Shown: positions 36,270-48,637 of the stretch, in pieces
How the letters are laid out: each line of letters starts with the position of its first letter
Position numbering within the stretch: position 1 is the first letter of the stretch
NCBI GenBank assembly: GCA_024699855.1
Contig: JAMPIQ010000002.1
Span: forward strand, 12,152,001-12,216,000
Length of the DNA: 64,000 bases
Origin: Aphelenchoides besseyi
Taxonomy: Eukaryota; Nematoda; Chromadorea; Rhabditida; Aphelenchoididae
Direction: 5' to 3'
Notes under the pieces: model-generated
Databases searched by the model: none
What the model saw: only the letters and a program-made list of their open reading frames with translations
Told to the model about the DNA's origin: nothing
Program-made: the position numbers and the translations under genes

Positions 36270-38468
36270 ATGAGCAGCTCGGCCGATGACTTTTTCTACA
36301 GTGATTACGCACAAAATGAATATGTTGTGCCGTTTCAGGTGAGAAGAAGTTTTTGGCGTTGATTTATCTTGAAGTTCGTTTATGTAAATTGGAAATCTAA
36401 TGCTGAACGTTTATGCAGTTTCTGAAGTCGAGTTCGCTAGTCGGATGTGTGTCATCCCGAATTCGTAATGAGTGATAGTCTCGGGAAAAGCAATTAGAAG
36501 ACGTAAAATGTTCTCACAAAATCTCTTGAGATAGTGGTGCGAACAAATGAATTTCGTTCTATCTAGACGGATTCTCTAGTTGAATTAGAAAGCAGACCAA
36601 TGAAAGAGAACAAACAATAAACCAAGTGATAAATGTTATAATTCAATTCTCCAATTGAAATGTGCACATAGAATTCAATAATCATGAATTTTTAGGGTTA
36701 TCGTCGTTACGTTGCTTATACCTACGGCATTTTCAATTTGGCAGGATTTCTAGTTAACGGATGGGTTTTGTATGTGGTCGGACCGCTACTAGTTGCGCCA
36801 CAAGTGAAAGTGCCAAAATCGATTTTGTTTTACATTCTCACACTTTGTGTTTCCGATCTAATGACCATGATTGGTGAGCGGTGTTCGAATGAGATGAATA
36901 TGACTTGTATGTTTTGCAGGAATGTTGTTTTTGATCAGTGAAATAGCATGGGGAACTTGGGTTCGTCACACTCTTTGAGTAACCTTTTCATAAAGTTGTA
37001 TTCAGAAACTAAGCACATTTGCATGTACGACGTACTTGTTGTTTGATTCAATGAACAAATTCGTTGCTCCGATTATTGTCGTCTTAATCAGCCGGACATG
37101 CTATGCGACGGTGTGTTTGAGCAAAAGTCGTCAAGACCGGGCTGCAAGCTTGAAGGTGAGTTGCTAATTAGATTATGTGTTTCACAAATCCTATCTCAGA
37201 ATGCTATACCCCAGGTTTTGGCTTCGATGGTCGTTGTTATAATTCTGTTGTGGCCGGTGTTTGCTTACACCAATATTACTCGACTTTATATCAAACCAAA
37301 CGAGACTAAACGTGAAGTCTGGGTTCTCAAAAAATGCGGATTCATACCACCACCAAGTAAACAAAACGCCGTTGTTTATACAGTACTGCTAAATTTAGAA
37401 GTGGAACTGGGATTCAACATAATTGCGTGTACGTTGAGTTATGCTATTCCTTTGTTTGGGATTATCTACTGGTATATGTCAGGTTGGCTAATACGACACT
37501 TGTGCTCTTACATTTTATTTCAAACATTAGTTATTGTAAACTAACACTCTTAGTTGTGTCAGTTTGAATCAATTAAGTTTGGAATAGAAATGTAAAAGTA
37601 TGAATTTATCAAAATACCGAATTTCAGTGCCATTTTTCTTAAAGAAAAGAGCTGAAACAACTTTGATTCGAAGTAACAAGTAATAAGCTAATCAGATTCA
37701 CGGTTTCAATACGAATCTTTTAGTAATAGTGCCAATGGTGCAACAGCTGATGTCGCTCTTCGCAAAGTTATTACAACAGTACTTGTGCTCACTGTTGTGT
37801 ACGTTTTATGTTGGACACCATATTGGATTAGTTTGTTTGTTCATCGCATCATTACATCAGTTAAAATGCACGTTTCCTGTAAGTAAACGATTCCGTTACA
37901 ATTCTTTATCTTTTCCAGTGATTGTAATCATGTACATGGTACATCTGTTGCCCTACATTAGTTGTTCAGCATACCCCTTGATCTTTACTGTCATGAATCG
38001 TGCCATTCAACGAGCTCACGCTCAAATGATGGATCATCAACGACGTAGGATCAAAAGTCTCACAGAAGATGTAACAAGACATATTCGAGAAGCATTCAGG
38101 TTTGTCTATTCAGTTCAAACATTGCACACATTTGTAATCTTCTAGCTTTCGTATTCTTGACAGAGATAATAGTTTGTTCCCAAGGTCTCCTATTTCCGTA
38201 GCAACATGTCATACACAAGTAAGTTACTAGCAAATGTAAAAATTGTTTATATTGAATGTTCGTTTTGATTAATTTAAATGTTTAGCGAATTGGATTGGGC
38301 ACTTTAACAGCGAATTCAACGAGTTTACATCCGCCCGAACTTCATTTGTCGCCTTCTACTGCATCAGACTCAAACATTTCATCCATTTCATTGATAGAAT
38401 CAACTCCCGCAAATTCACAGGACTTAGAGACCAGAAGTAGTATCGATGAAGCTGATACAAGTCTTTAG
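36270..38468 (+). CDS. Rhodopsin-family G protein-coupled receptor (neuropeptide-type)
   Basis: The extracellular N-terminus is short (MSSSADDFFYSDYAQNEYVVPFQ). TM1 is VAYTYGIFNLAGFLVNGWVLYVV; TM2 is ILFYILTLCVSDLMTMIGML with the conserved Asp of LCVSD. W-x-L-S-x-F-x-C precedes TM3 (DSMNKFVAPIIVVLIS), where the usual DRY is SRTCYA. TM4 has WPVFAY; TM5 includes LSYAIPLFGIIYWYMS. TM6 is VLTVVYVLCWTPYWIS with the CW-x-P switch. TM7 reads HLLPYISCSAYPLIFTVMN, a variant of NPxxY. The tail is Arg/His-rich then Ser/Thr-rich. The receptor probably responds to an amine or peptide; the TM6-TM7 pattern favours peptide. Exons join in phase; intron 1 is unusually long (about 358 nt). An acceptor-like tttag ends 6 nt before the ATG. 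Confidence 0.87.
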
Positions 38469-39500
38469 CTCATGGTTATTTTACCCATATTTGCATGCTT
38501 CTAAAAAGCTCTTTATTGACAAACGATTATTGAAGATTAAAAGTGCCAATCAGTTTCAAACCGTTGATCTTGTTGTTCACAAATTAAACGATCAAATCTT
38601 TTTGTTCACCATATCATCCAACGGTTCTTCGTTGCTTAAACCCATTTGTCAACGTATCTGTGCTCGTTTTTAGGTATGAAACAAAACAATAAACTTGAGA
38701 ATAATCATCACTGTAAACGATGGAACTCAGTTTTTGCCTCAAAGAGAAAAACTCGGGGAACTGTTTTGACGAACAGTTTCGAGTGGACTGATGACCGTGA
38801 ACAAAAATAAGACCGCAAGTGAAGGATGGTAGCCGAGGCATGAGCGAGTTACCCTCAACACGATCGCCACAGAGAACGTCCTTGATTGGAGGGTTCTTTC
38901 GCCTACCTTACGCCCGACGTGTTTACTGCGATGCAGTTGGAGAACTTTTTTGTTGGATTATTTTTTGATCCAACACATTTGACTTCGAGAGTGTTTGCAA
39001 TCTTTTTATAAGCTCGATTGTTGAAAAAAAGAGTTCGATATTGTTGATTAAGCTTGAGCAATAAGTTACTCTTGAATATTCGATTGAACAACCAGAATGT
39101 TATTCGACTTAATTGCCGGAAATCTTCGTTACTTTTTATTGATGACCCACAAATGTCGACAACACTCGTGCGCGAGATGAGTCGTTGAATTGGGTTGAGA
39201 GAAAGAGCGCAAGTAGTGCAATGACGGCGAACGTAGACGACCGGATAGAAAGATTGAAGCAGAAATGGAAGTTGTCATAATGAGAGAGTTAAAACCGATA
39301 AGCGATGTCAACGATACGTTTTGGTTTTACCGACATTTCGTACGCGATTTTCTTTGTGATTATTTGGAGCTGTTGCTCAAATCGTTTGGTTTTAGGTTGT
39401 AAACTTTATTGGAACCTATTTCTATGGATATGATGGCCAATCTATTTGCGAACTAATCAATGAGTTTGCTTTTATGGCCTTAAATTCGTAAGGCAACGTA
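38469..39500. other. Intergenic region with a GC-richer block
   Basis: About 1 kb between GPCR and GALNT genes. The stretch about 38815-38945 (gaaggatggtagccgaggcatgag...) is less A/T-rich than its surroundings and lacks a plausible coding frame. It does not fold by eye into a convincing tRNA. Otherwise A/T-rich spacer. Confidence 0.35.
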
Positions 39501-42334
39501 ATGACCGCCTTGAACTCGAAATTCTGTGTAACAAAACGACGTTTAAATCCTCGTCGATTGTTGTTGTATGTCGTATTGACATTTGGATTTTTGGCATCGT
39601 GGTGTTTGTTGACGATTTTGATTTTGGTGGCACAGGACAAGCTGCTCGGATCACCGGAAGAAATCGCTCGATTGAATGCGGCTCGAAACTCGTATCCTGC
39701 ACGTGGAATTCAGATCGTCGTTGGACATTACAATGGTAATCTTCCGGCGGAACACTTAGCAAATTTGACTGATGGTAATCGCTAATGGCCTTAAACAACG
39801 CAAATGATCGCTTTAGAACAACTTAATGCCAACAATTACCATCCCATTGAGAATCTCGGAGAAAACGGACATCCGGTTAGATTGTCGGTGAAAGAAGAAT
39901 TAGAATCAGAAAAGACATTTGGTATTAATCAGGTATATGCCAAAGCTTTTCATTCATATTCATATTATATTAACAGTTCAACGTTTACATTAGCGATCGA
40001 ATCGCCTTGAATCGATCGCTTCCCGATATGCGCAAATCGCATTGTCGAGAGAAAGTATATCCATCATCTTCTTCTTTACCCACTACGAGTGTCATTATCG
40101 TTTATCACAATGAAGCTTTTTCCACGTTATTGCGTACGGTAACAAGCACAATAGAACGTTCACCGCGTGAAGTCCTACGAGAAATCATTTTGGTTGATGA
40201 CTACAGTACGCGAAGTAAGTTGTCTAGACCCATATAAACTCTATGATATCGATTTTAGATTTCCTGAAAGAAGAACTTGAGTTGGAAGTTGCCAAATATC
40301 CGGTACCGATTAAGTTGATTCGATCTCAAGAGCGAGTTGGCCTCATCAGAGCACGTCTGATGGGTGCTGCCGAAGCAACGGGCGATGTTCTTACGTTCTT
40401 AGATAGCCATTGTGAATGTACAAAAGGATGGTTGGAACCGTTGTTGGCCCGAATTAAGGAGAATCGGTGAACAGTTTGATTTTTTCAATTTACATCTCAA
40501 ATTTCAGAAAAGCTGTTGTTTGCCCAATAATTGATGTTATCAATGATCGCACTTTTGCCTATCAAAAAGGAATCGAACTATTTCGCGGCGGTTTCAATTG
40601 GAATCTTCAATTTCGATGGTACGCTGTTCCACCGTCAATCACTCGTCAACGTTCCGAAGACCCAACAATGCCAATTGCGTAAGCATCATGTTCATTTGAA
40701 GCGAAATTTGTATTGAATTCTAGATCCCCAACAATGGCTGGAGGTTTGTTCAGCATTGATCGAGAGTATTTCGAAGAGATCGGAACCTATGACTCGGGAA
40801 TGGATATCTGGGTAAACTTGATTCATGAGCATTTTGTTTATTACAAGTTTAGGGTGCAGAAAATATCGAGCTGTCCTTTCGAGTAAATGACTTACTAATA
40901 AATAAGGAGTTTATTTTCGCTTCAGATTTGGCAATGTGGTGGTCGCGTGGAGATTTTACCGTGCTCGCATGTTGGTCATATATTTAGGAAAGCGAGTCCA
41001 CATGATTTTCCAAAAGGCTCAAAATCCGGCCAAATTCTTAATTCAAATCTTGTTCGCGTGAGCGAAGTTTGGATGGACGAGTGGAAATATTTGTTCTATA
41101 AAACAGCACCACGTATGTTCATTGCTGTATTTACGCTTAGTAGTTTTTGTGTTCAGAAGCAATACAACTACGCGATTCCATTGATATCAGTGATCGAATA
41201 GAACTACGAAAACGTTTGCACTGCAAAGATTTCAATTGGTATTTAAACAATGTTTGGCCCGAGCATTTTATGCCGATGCCCGATAGTGCATTTGGTCGAG
41301 TAAGTTGTCTTCATTTCAAAGTTCGGGTATTGAAATAATAGCATTAAGTTAAAAAAAGACGTTAGAAAGTTTATTTTATTAAACTTACATACTAATGTTT
41401 TTGCTGACACGGAAACTACGTGAATGAACCTTTTAAAAGTACATAAGATTCCATGCAAATTACATGAGAGTTTGCATTCTATTTGTTCACATGTTGGCCA
41501 ACCTGACTCATTTCCTTACTTTTGCTTGACTTTCAGCTGATACATCGCAATTCCGCTAAAAGACAGGGTTGGCCTTCGTGTTTGCATTGGAGTCTATCCG
41601 CTAGCAGTGTGGGAAAAGTGGTCGGTATTCATAACTGCACCGTAGATCCAAAGTTCGAACGTTCGGAGGTGAGCAGTGGTTAACAATTGCATTTTTTTCA
41701 GGTGGCACAACGAATCTCAAATCAATGTCTAGTCAGTCAGCCGGGCGCTAGTACCGGAGCTAAGCATCGCTTAACTATGTCCCAATGTACTTTGGGTTTC
41801 GATCTTTGGCAGGTGGCTGATTTGAGAGATTTGTGCCAACAAAATCTTAGATTACATTAAATTTTAAATGATTAGTATGTTTTAGCTGTGGATTTACGCA
41901 TCAACAGGACAAATCAAAAGTGACGAGCATATGTGTTTGACGGCACAACAAGTGATTCACACCAGCAACCAATGGATCGTACAATTAAAAGAATGCGGCG
42001 AACATGATTTCGAGTTTTGGGATTACAATACCTACGTAATGTCACGACCGAAAATGTCGAAGAATTGTATTTTTAGCGTTCAACATTCACTCATCGACTC
42101 AGTGGTCTTTGTTTGGATGAGCCGTTAGAACCCTACAATCCAGCCGATTCGACTCTTGTGCGAACTCCAACAGTGAAAAGATGTTCGCGAAACAGTTTAA
42201 CACAGGTAACAAGCTCTTCGATTTTAACAGATGAATAACCTTCTTGCGTATAGCAATGGGATCTGAATCAGGTTCATTGGCTGCCAGAAAACAACACAAT
42301 CACATCCTTAGATAGAATTCCGGTTTCCGAGTGA
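39501..42334 (+). CDS. Polypeptide N-acetylgalactosaminyltransferase (GALNT1/13-like, GLY-3-like)
   Basis: A Golgi type II membrane enzyme that starts mucin-type O-glycosylation on Ser/Thr. Cytosolic tail with NPRRLLLY; signal anchor [25 protein letters not shown]; stem; then the catalytic domain. [20 protein letters not shown] and [12 protein letters not shown] form the nucleotide-binding part. The metal site is FLDSHCEC (DxH), and the acceptor region is [10 protein letters not shown]...[45 protein letters not shown], with SHVGHIFRK after it. A C-terminal ricin-type lectin domain follows ([15 protein letters not shown]-type repeats, [20 protein letters not shown]). The order and the VVCPIIDVI block are closest to GALNT1/13 by reading. 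Exons need about twelve short introns. Full length, no broken motif. Confidence 0.93.
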
Positions 42335-43039
42335 TCGACTTTTAGCTTAAAATTCCATTGCTTATTTGCCATGATATGTCTTCTGATTGTATCTCATATC
42401 TATTTATTGTTTTTGTTTTCTTTTCTGTATACTTGAATTCTCTTTCTGTGTTTACATAAGACCTTTCGACTAATTAGTTGGTTTTTATGCGCTCGGCTTT
42501 TCGTAAAATTCACTATTTACCCTGAAACAATGTGATAATTTTACAGAAAAGTCGGGCGATTGATCATGTTGCCATACTTTTACAATCCTAAACAATAAAC
42601 TTGGCTGAACTCTATTCACAGCACACTCGAACAGTCGATCAAAACTCCTGAAAACGCTCAAAAAAATGAAAGCTTTCATCACCTGAATTACAAACTACAA
42701 TGATCAATAAGTTTAATTGACAATTATAAAAAGTATGAGAATGTTCAGTAGACTTTGACGATCACGAAGAAAAGTCTCGAGTAGAAAGCCTTGGTCTCCA
42801 AAATCTGAGCATTTTGCCAAAGCTATTTTCCTAGTATTAAGCCGAAATTAATGCCAAAAACGGCCTGGATTATTAATAGAATGTATCTGCACTTAAAGCA
42901 ACACACGAAATAAACCGCTAGTCGTAGAGCGTATTGAAATGACGGCCGCTATTCTTCTAAATAAACTGTGGTTATGCTCTTCCAGGTGGGTGTTCGATGT
43001 TTTTGATGTGAAAATTCACGATCTTCAGATGAACGAGCA
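42335..43039. other. Intergenic region
   Basis: About 700 bases of A/T-rich spacer between GALNT and CNK genes. A minus-strand frame at 42485-42682 has no recognisable features. A cag acceptor at 43028 sits 11 nt before the CNK start. Confidence 0.35.
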
Positions 43040-46000
43040 ATGAAAAAGCATCAACTTTTCAACACGTCCACAACAAATCTCACACAAATTTGTGTCGACC
43101 AACCGGCAGACGAGTTTTCTTTTGAGCATTGGCAAACGAGACATGTGTTGAATTGGCTGCGAGGTTGGTTTTTAATTTCGCTGAAGATACTCCAAGAACA
43201 TAGGTATCGATGAGTCCGTTTCTCCTTATTTACGGCTCTTCGCTCAACTCAATGGTGCCGCGCTGAACAAAATTACCGATGAACGACTGAGACGAATTGG
43301 AGTGAACAAGGACGCTGTTCGCCGTCTGATTCTTCAAGGATGCAATTTGCTCATCTATTACGTAAGTTTAGTCTTACAATAAGGTAGTAATTGCTTTTAA
43401 AGGCGTACGATATAGTGGACGAGAATGCTCAGAAGTTGGCAATGAAGGTAGTGGTGAGCGTTCAAAACTTAATGAATGCTATCAATCTCGCCACACCGGT
43501 AATCAACAATCCCGCTCAATCTTCCCGATCACTCGTCGTTCTTAACACCGTGCTTTTGTCCGTAGCTGAGATTCATGAGGACGTTACGAAATTGATCTTT
43601 TGGCTTGACAGGTGAATTCAATGGACTATTGAAGTCATTGTCAGAAGTTTAGATATCCATTTGATGAAAAAAAGGAATTCATTAAAATTCGCGATAAGAT
43701 AGCAGGTTTAATACAAGAAATCGTCGATTGCATTAATGATCCGAACAATCCGAAGTTCTTTTCGGTTCCTCAGCTGCTCGTTGAGGTGAGTGTTTTAACC
43801 AGCAATTTTTTGGTTACACTGAATTTAGAAAGGAAAAGCTATTCAAGAAATCAGTCGTAGTATTATTCAGTATCCGGATCCATACGTACTTTCAACCGCT
43901 TACATTCAACGAGTTCCATTATATGCTCAGTGTGTTGGCGAATGGGTATTGTTGTCAGTTGATTCGCTCTTTTATTTTATGATTTAGGGAATCGAATTTC
44001 GCAGTACTTGTGCAGGTATTCATCTCATAACAAATGTTCCATCAGACGTTGCACACAGTGGAGCTCGATATGTGCACGTTGGAGACGAGTTGATTGAAGT
44101 TGGAAGACAAACGGTAATTGGATGGAAACACGGGAATGTTTTACGCAAAATGGAATCAATGGCAAAACATGGACCGCATGGATATGAACTCGAAATTACG
44201 CTTTGCAAGCGACCGAGAGAATGTTGGATAAATTTCACGTTTCAAAAGCCTCGAGCCTACTCACCGACCACTGATAAGACGCGCGAAGATCAGAAAAAAA
44301 TGGTCTTAGATTTCAAGCGGAAAATTCAACCCGATCTGTTTACCCGACACACATCAGAGGTGAGTGGAGAGCGCGAAGAGCGGTCCGCATTTCTTCTTAC
44401 CAACACTCATATAATTGTAGAACGTAGCCATGAGGCGTGGACGATCAGCCAGTCTTTCGGATAAACAAGAGCTGCGAAAACAAAGATCCATGGAAGAATC
44501 AGTGGAAAAAAATGAGCAAAAACAACAAAACAAATCTCCTTCGCTCATGATGATTGGCGACAAACGACCACTGTTCCGAAGAGCTTCGGTCTGGAGTGAG
44601 AGTCCGCCGGCAGTTTTGCGTTCACCGTTCGATCGACTTCATTACGCAGCCGAATCCAACGCATGGCTTCTACTTTTGGCTTCATGGGGCGAAAGTAATC
44701 GGACGCGGCACAACGTCGCTTTTGCAATTCGTAATACTCCACGAATGCTGTTGCCAAAAAACGGAATTCCCATTGAGGAAGAAGATGAGGATGTGTTGTC
44801 AAGTACCGAATACGGTAAATGCGTGCTTTACATAAGCTTACAGAATCTTATGTTCTAGAAGATCTCGTTGTCGATGATGGCAGTTTATGTGTAATCTCGG
44901 ACGGTGATATTGAGTCGTTGAATATTAAGGCAGCGAATGCCGAAGACGCCGAATGGACTGCTCCGATAAGAGAAGATATCACTGGTTGCAAGGTAATTAA
45001 GCGTGTTCATTTGGAAAGTGGATCCAGTTTATCGAACGTTGATTCACCATTAAGGTAATTAAACTATTTGTTTTTCATATATAAATGAAATTTTCCAGTA
45101 ACATTCAAGCTAAAATCACTCGTTTCTTATATGGTAGTGAAGCGTCAACGGATCAACAAAACTCCATGTCTACGAGTTTCTCGGACAAAGCAGATGGCGG
45201 TACACCATTGACTCCATTGTCCAAAGTTTTTCAAGATTTGGTTTTTTCTACACCAAAAATCCAACAACAGTTTTCGCCTGTTACTGCTGAATCGCCGAAT
45301 TCATTTAGTCGCAGTGCTTCGCCTCAGTCTGTTCACTCCCAGACGCTGTCCAAAGTAAACATGTCGAAGGTGATGAACATCGTGAATCGACGAAGTCGTT
45401 TGGCGGTAAATACGTGATTACAAAACTAACACAATCGAGTTATTTTAGCCATTGGCCGAACCAGATGAAGCGAGTGATTCTGATGAGGTGCACAAAATCG
45501 AAAGCAAGCAATCCATTTCGACGGTAACGACTTAAACTAAGAATAAACGAATGATAGTTTAGTGTGATTTATTCCGATCCAACTCAATGGAACAACTTGC
45601 TCACACACCTGCAAATGAATTGGAAGACAATGTACACGAGGGCTGGATTCGTCGACAAAAAGTTGCCAACGATCATTTGCGTTCGAAGACGAAACGAGAC
45701 AGCCAGTGGATTAAATGTTGGTTTGTGCTTACGAGTTCTCACGTTTCAACCTACGCAAATCAAGAAGTACATCGAGAGTTTTAGTGCTTTTATTGATTAA
45801 CATAATTTTAGTCCAAGTATGCGGATATCGTTATAAAATTGCGAAACTGTGAAATCGACAGTCAAACTCAATTGCGGACCTCAAAGAAAAAGTAAGTAAC
45901 TATAGATGTCGTTTACCCGGCTATTGTTTAGTACATTTACTATTGGATGGAAGAATGGAAGTTTGTCTTTTGCTGCCTACACATACGTTGATGCAATAAG

Positions 46001-46356
46001 GTAGAATTGGTTTCAAGTTCCTATTCTGAGTCTCCAAGTTTAGCTGGATAAAGATGATTGCTGAACGTATTAATACATTGGCCACAAGCAACACAACAGA
46101 AGAGAATCAGTCGGATTCAAGTAAACATTATGCGTTAATAGCTAATAACAAGGTAGTTACAGATATTTTATTCACGACCGCAAGCGATGATTCGGATTCT
46201 TCATCTTCGACGGCCACAACCAATACTCTTTCTTCGAAGGTCAGCCTTTTGAAACCAGCGCGCTTCTTGTCGAGGATCAGCCGTCGTTCTTCACGTACTC
46301 AGTACTCCACTACTCCGAATCGTGTTTCAACCGCCTCTCCAATATCGCAGAATTGA
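43040..46356 (+). CDS. cnk-1: CNK scaffold (connector enhancer of KSR)
   Basis: Scaffold that links Ras and RAF at the plasma membrane. Domains in order: SAM (HWQTRHVLNWLRGIDESVSPYLRLFAQLNGAALNKI...LRRIGVNKDAVRRLIL); CRIC (AMKVVVSVQNLMNAINLATPVI...LLVEKGKAIQEISRSIIQYPDPYVLS); PDZ (GIEFRSTCAGIHLITNVPSDVAHSGARYVHVGDELIEVGRQTVIGW, then LEITLCKRP); a Ser-rich linker with phosphosite-like runs; PH (GWIRRQKVANDHL...WIKCWFVLTSSHVSTYANQE...FTIGWKNGSLSFAAYTYVDAISWIKMIAERI). The tail is Ser/Thr-rich and basic (SRISRRSSRTQYS). This is the standard CNK order. The start is the ATG at 43040; no better upstream exon joins in frame. Confidence 0.9.
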
Positions 46357-46922
46357 AAAAGACATATCTGCTGCTGTCAAGTCTACATTTCTTAATTTTG
46401 TTTGCTTTGTGAAATAATTGATGCCTTCAAAAACAATTCGTTTTAATCAATCATCCGAAAACATTCTAAGTCCATGACTATCTACTTTGAACTGTTCTTT
46501 TAACTATACCACCAGCCATATATTCCTTATGTCACAAATTTCTGGTAATTTGCCAGACCAATTAGTTGTTCTAGTCCAAATTTGTTGTTATCGTTTTATG
46601 TTTAATTAGACAACAGTTGAATTGCACGGTGTTTTCAAGTTCTAGTCTGCCTAGCTTTCCGGTTTGTATGCAAATGTCATTAGTATGTTGAAACCACCGG
46701 GTTTTAAATGTTATCTAGTCGCTCTACTTTCTGTTGGCTATAATTTCTACTGTGTACCTCTCGATATTTATTGTAATTTATTATGACACTTAGATTTGTG
46801 TTTTAGTTTGTATATAAAAACTTGAATTGCTTTTCAATCATCATCTGAAACTGTGAATCAGACGGTTTGTCGAATACTTATCGTAAGCCAACAAAAACAA
46901 ATAACTTCTATTGTTGGATAAG
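46357..46922. other. Intergenic region
   Basis: About 570 bases, A/T-rich, 3' UTR of CNK and promoter of POFUT2. No gene seen. Confidence 0.35.
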
Positions 46923-48441
46923 ATGAATGGAGAGCAGTCTTTTGTTCGTTTGCTTTTGATTTGTACGTTGAGTTTGATTGCTGATACTCATGCTAAAGAC
47001 AAACGATATCTGATTTACGGAGTAAATCCTGGTGAGGGCTTTAACTTGAGACGAGACGTCTACTTGCGTATCGCTAATACCGTTCGAGACTTAAGACAAA
47101 AAGGTCGTCGGATTTTTTGTTCGTTTGCAATTTAAGTTTCAGGTAACAACTTTACTCTCGTGCTGCCTCCATGGTATGGTCTACCTCATTGGAAAAGAAG
47201 TGGAAGTCGAATTTACAAGTGGTCCGAGTTTTTCGACTTGCAAAGTATGAATCGTTTTGTTCCGGTTGTAGAGTTCGAAGATTTTGCATCTGGTTGGTGT
47301 TATTTCCTTCGGATTCTCATAAAATTACAGAGATTACGAAGGATGTGGATAGTGTTTTATATTTGCAACACTATGCCGAAGGCTGGGACGGAGGCAACTA
47401 CGAGATCAAATACGATCTCCGACCGTGCATCGAAGCTGAACATTACTATGAACACACGAAAAACAATCAATGGTACGTTAAATGTTGATGTGAAGAAGGA
47501 GAAAAAAGATTGTAGGAAGTCGGTAATGGCAAGTTTATCAACTGTGGTTTTCAATCGTCTACGTTGTCTATCGATTCAAGGAGAATCCAGTACACTGTCA
47601 AAAGCGATTATTGATCTTGAAAAAGACTCGTAAGATAATGTTTTTGTTTGAAAACCTTAGATTATTTTAGAAAATCAGTGTTAGTTGATCGTGTCGAAAC
47701 GATTTTGCACGATCATTTTGGCGACAAATTTTATTGGCAAGCACGTCGTTCTATGCGTTACAACGATCAGTTGAGGTCGATTGCCAACTCCTTCAGGTTT
47801 CCAAGAGTATTTTGAATATGTAAGTAGTTATCATTTAGAAAAGATGTATTGAACTCAGACGATGAAAAAGACAAAACAACGTTGACTCTAAGATGGGAAG
47901 ATCAGAAACCAGAAGTTGGAAGTGCCATCGGTGGTAACTTTCTTTGTGTTCACTGGCGTCGACGAGACTTCGTTTATGCTCATAAAGAAGACGTTCCAAC
48001 CATTGAAGGAACAGCTGAACAGGTAGAATAATCTGAACCAATATTCTATGTTTGTTCAGATTACAAGACTGTTGAAAGAACACAAGTTGAGCACTGTTTT
48101 TGTTAGCACCGATGCTGTTGAAAACGAGTTTCGTAGTCTGAACGAAATCCTATCTGAATCAGGAGTACAAGTAGCGCGTTTTCGAAACACAAGTCTTTCA
48201 GATGGTGCAGCGTCAATTGTAGATCAGGTAGACGCATTTACGTTATCAAGATAAACGTCTATTTCAGTGGATTTGTTCGCATGCTCGTTACTTTATTGGA
48301 ACTCATGTTTCAACTTTCTCGTTTCGTATTCACGAAGATCGCGAGATACTTGGCTTCGAACCTTCAACAACATTCAACAGTTTGTGTGCGGATGTCAAAA
48401 AGGAATGCGAACAACCGGCCAAATGGACGATAACTTACTAG
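46923..48441 (+). CDS. POFUT2: GDP-fucose protein O-fucosyltransferase 2 (POFUT2)
   Basis: ER enzyme that adds O-fucose to folded thrombospondin type 1 repeats. Signal peptide [15 protein letters not shown], then [138 protein letters not shown] and the terminal [11 protein letters not shown]. This succession closely matches animal POFUT2 along its length, including the end. Introns are short; one (about 47294-47332) switches from the frame of VVEFEDFAS to [11 protein letters not shown]. Length about 430 aa is normal. A PAN/TSR protein in the same window is a potential but unproven type of client. Confidence 0.92.
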
Positions 48442-48637
48442 ATACAATGCTTTACGTGATCACGGGTTAATTTGTAATATCTTGCCTTGAGATTTTGATA
48501 AAAGAATTTAGTAATGAACAAGTTTAAAGTCTTTTATCCGTTTATTTCAAATACTTCGTAGTAAAAGGTTACACGTCAGATGTAAAAAGTCTCAGAAATT
48601 TACAGACAATGATAAAAATGATAATAAGTTAGTGATA

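Noticed and set aside
38815..38945. GC-richer block considered as a tRNA or small RNA gene
   Set aside because: No acceptable cloverleaf, A/B box pair or known snRNA motif could be found by eye.
46923..48441. Frame change inside POFUT2 around 47290 considered as a frameshift
   Set aside because: A short GT...AG intron (about 47294-47332) restores the conserved protein exactly, so no mutation is needed.
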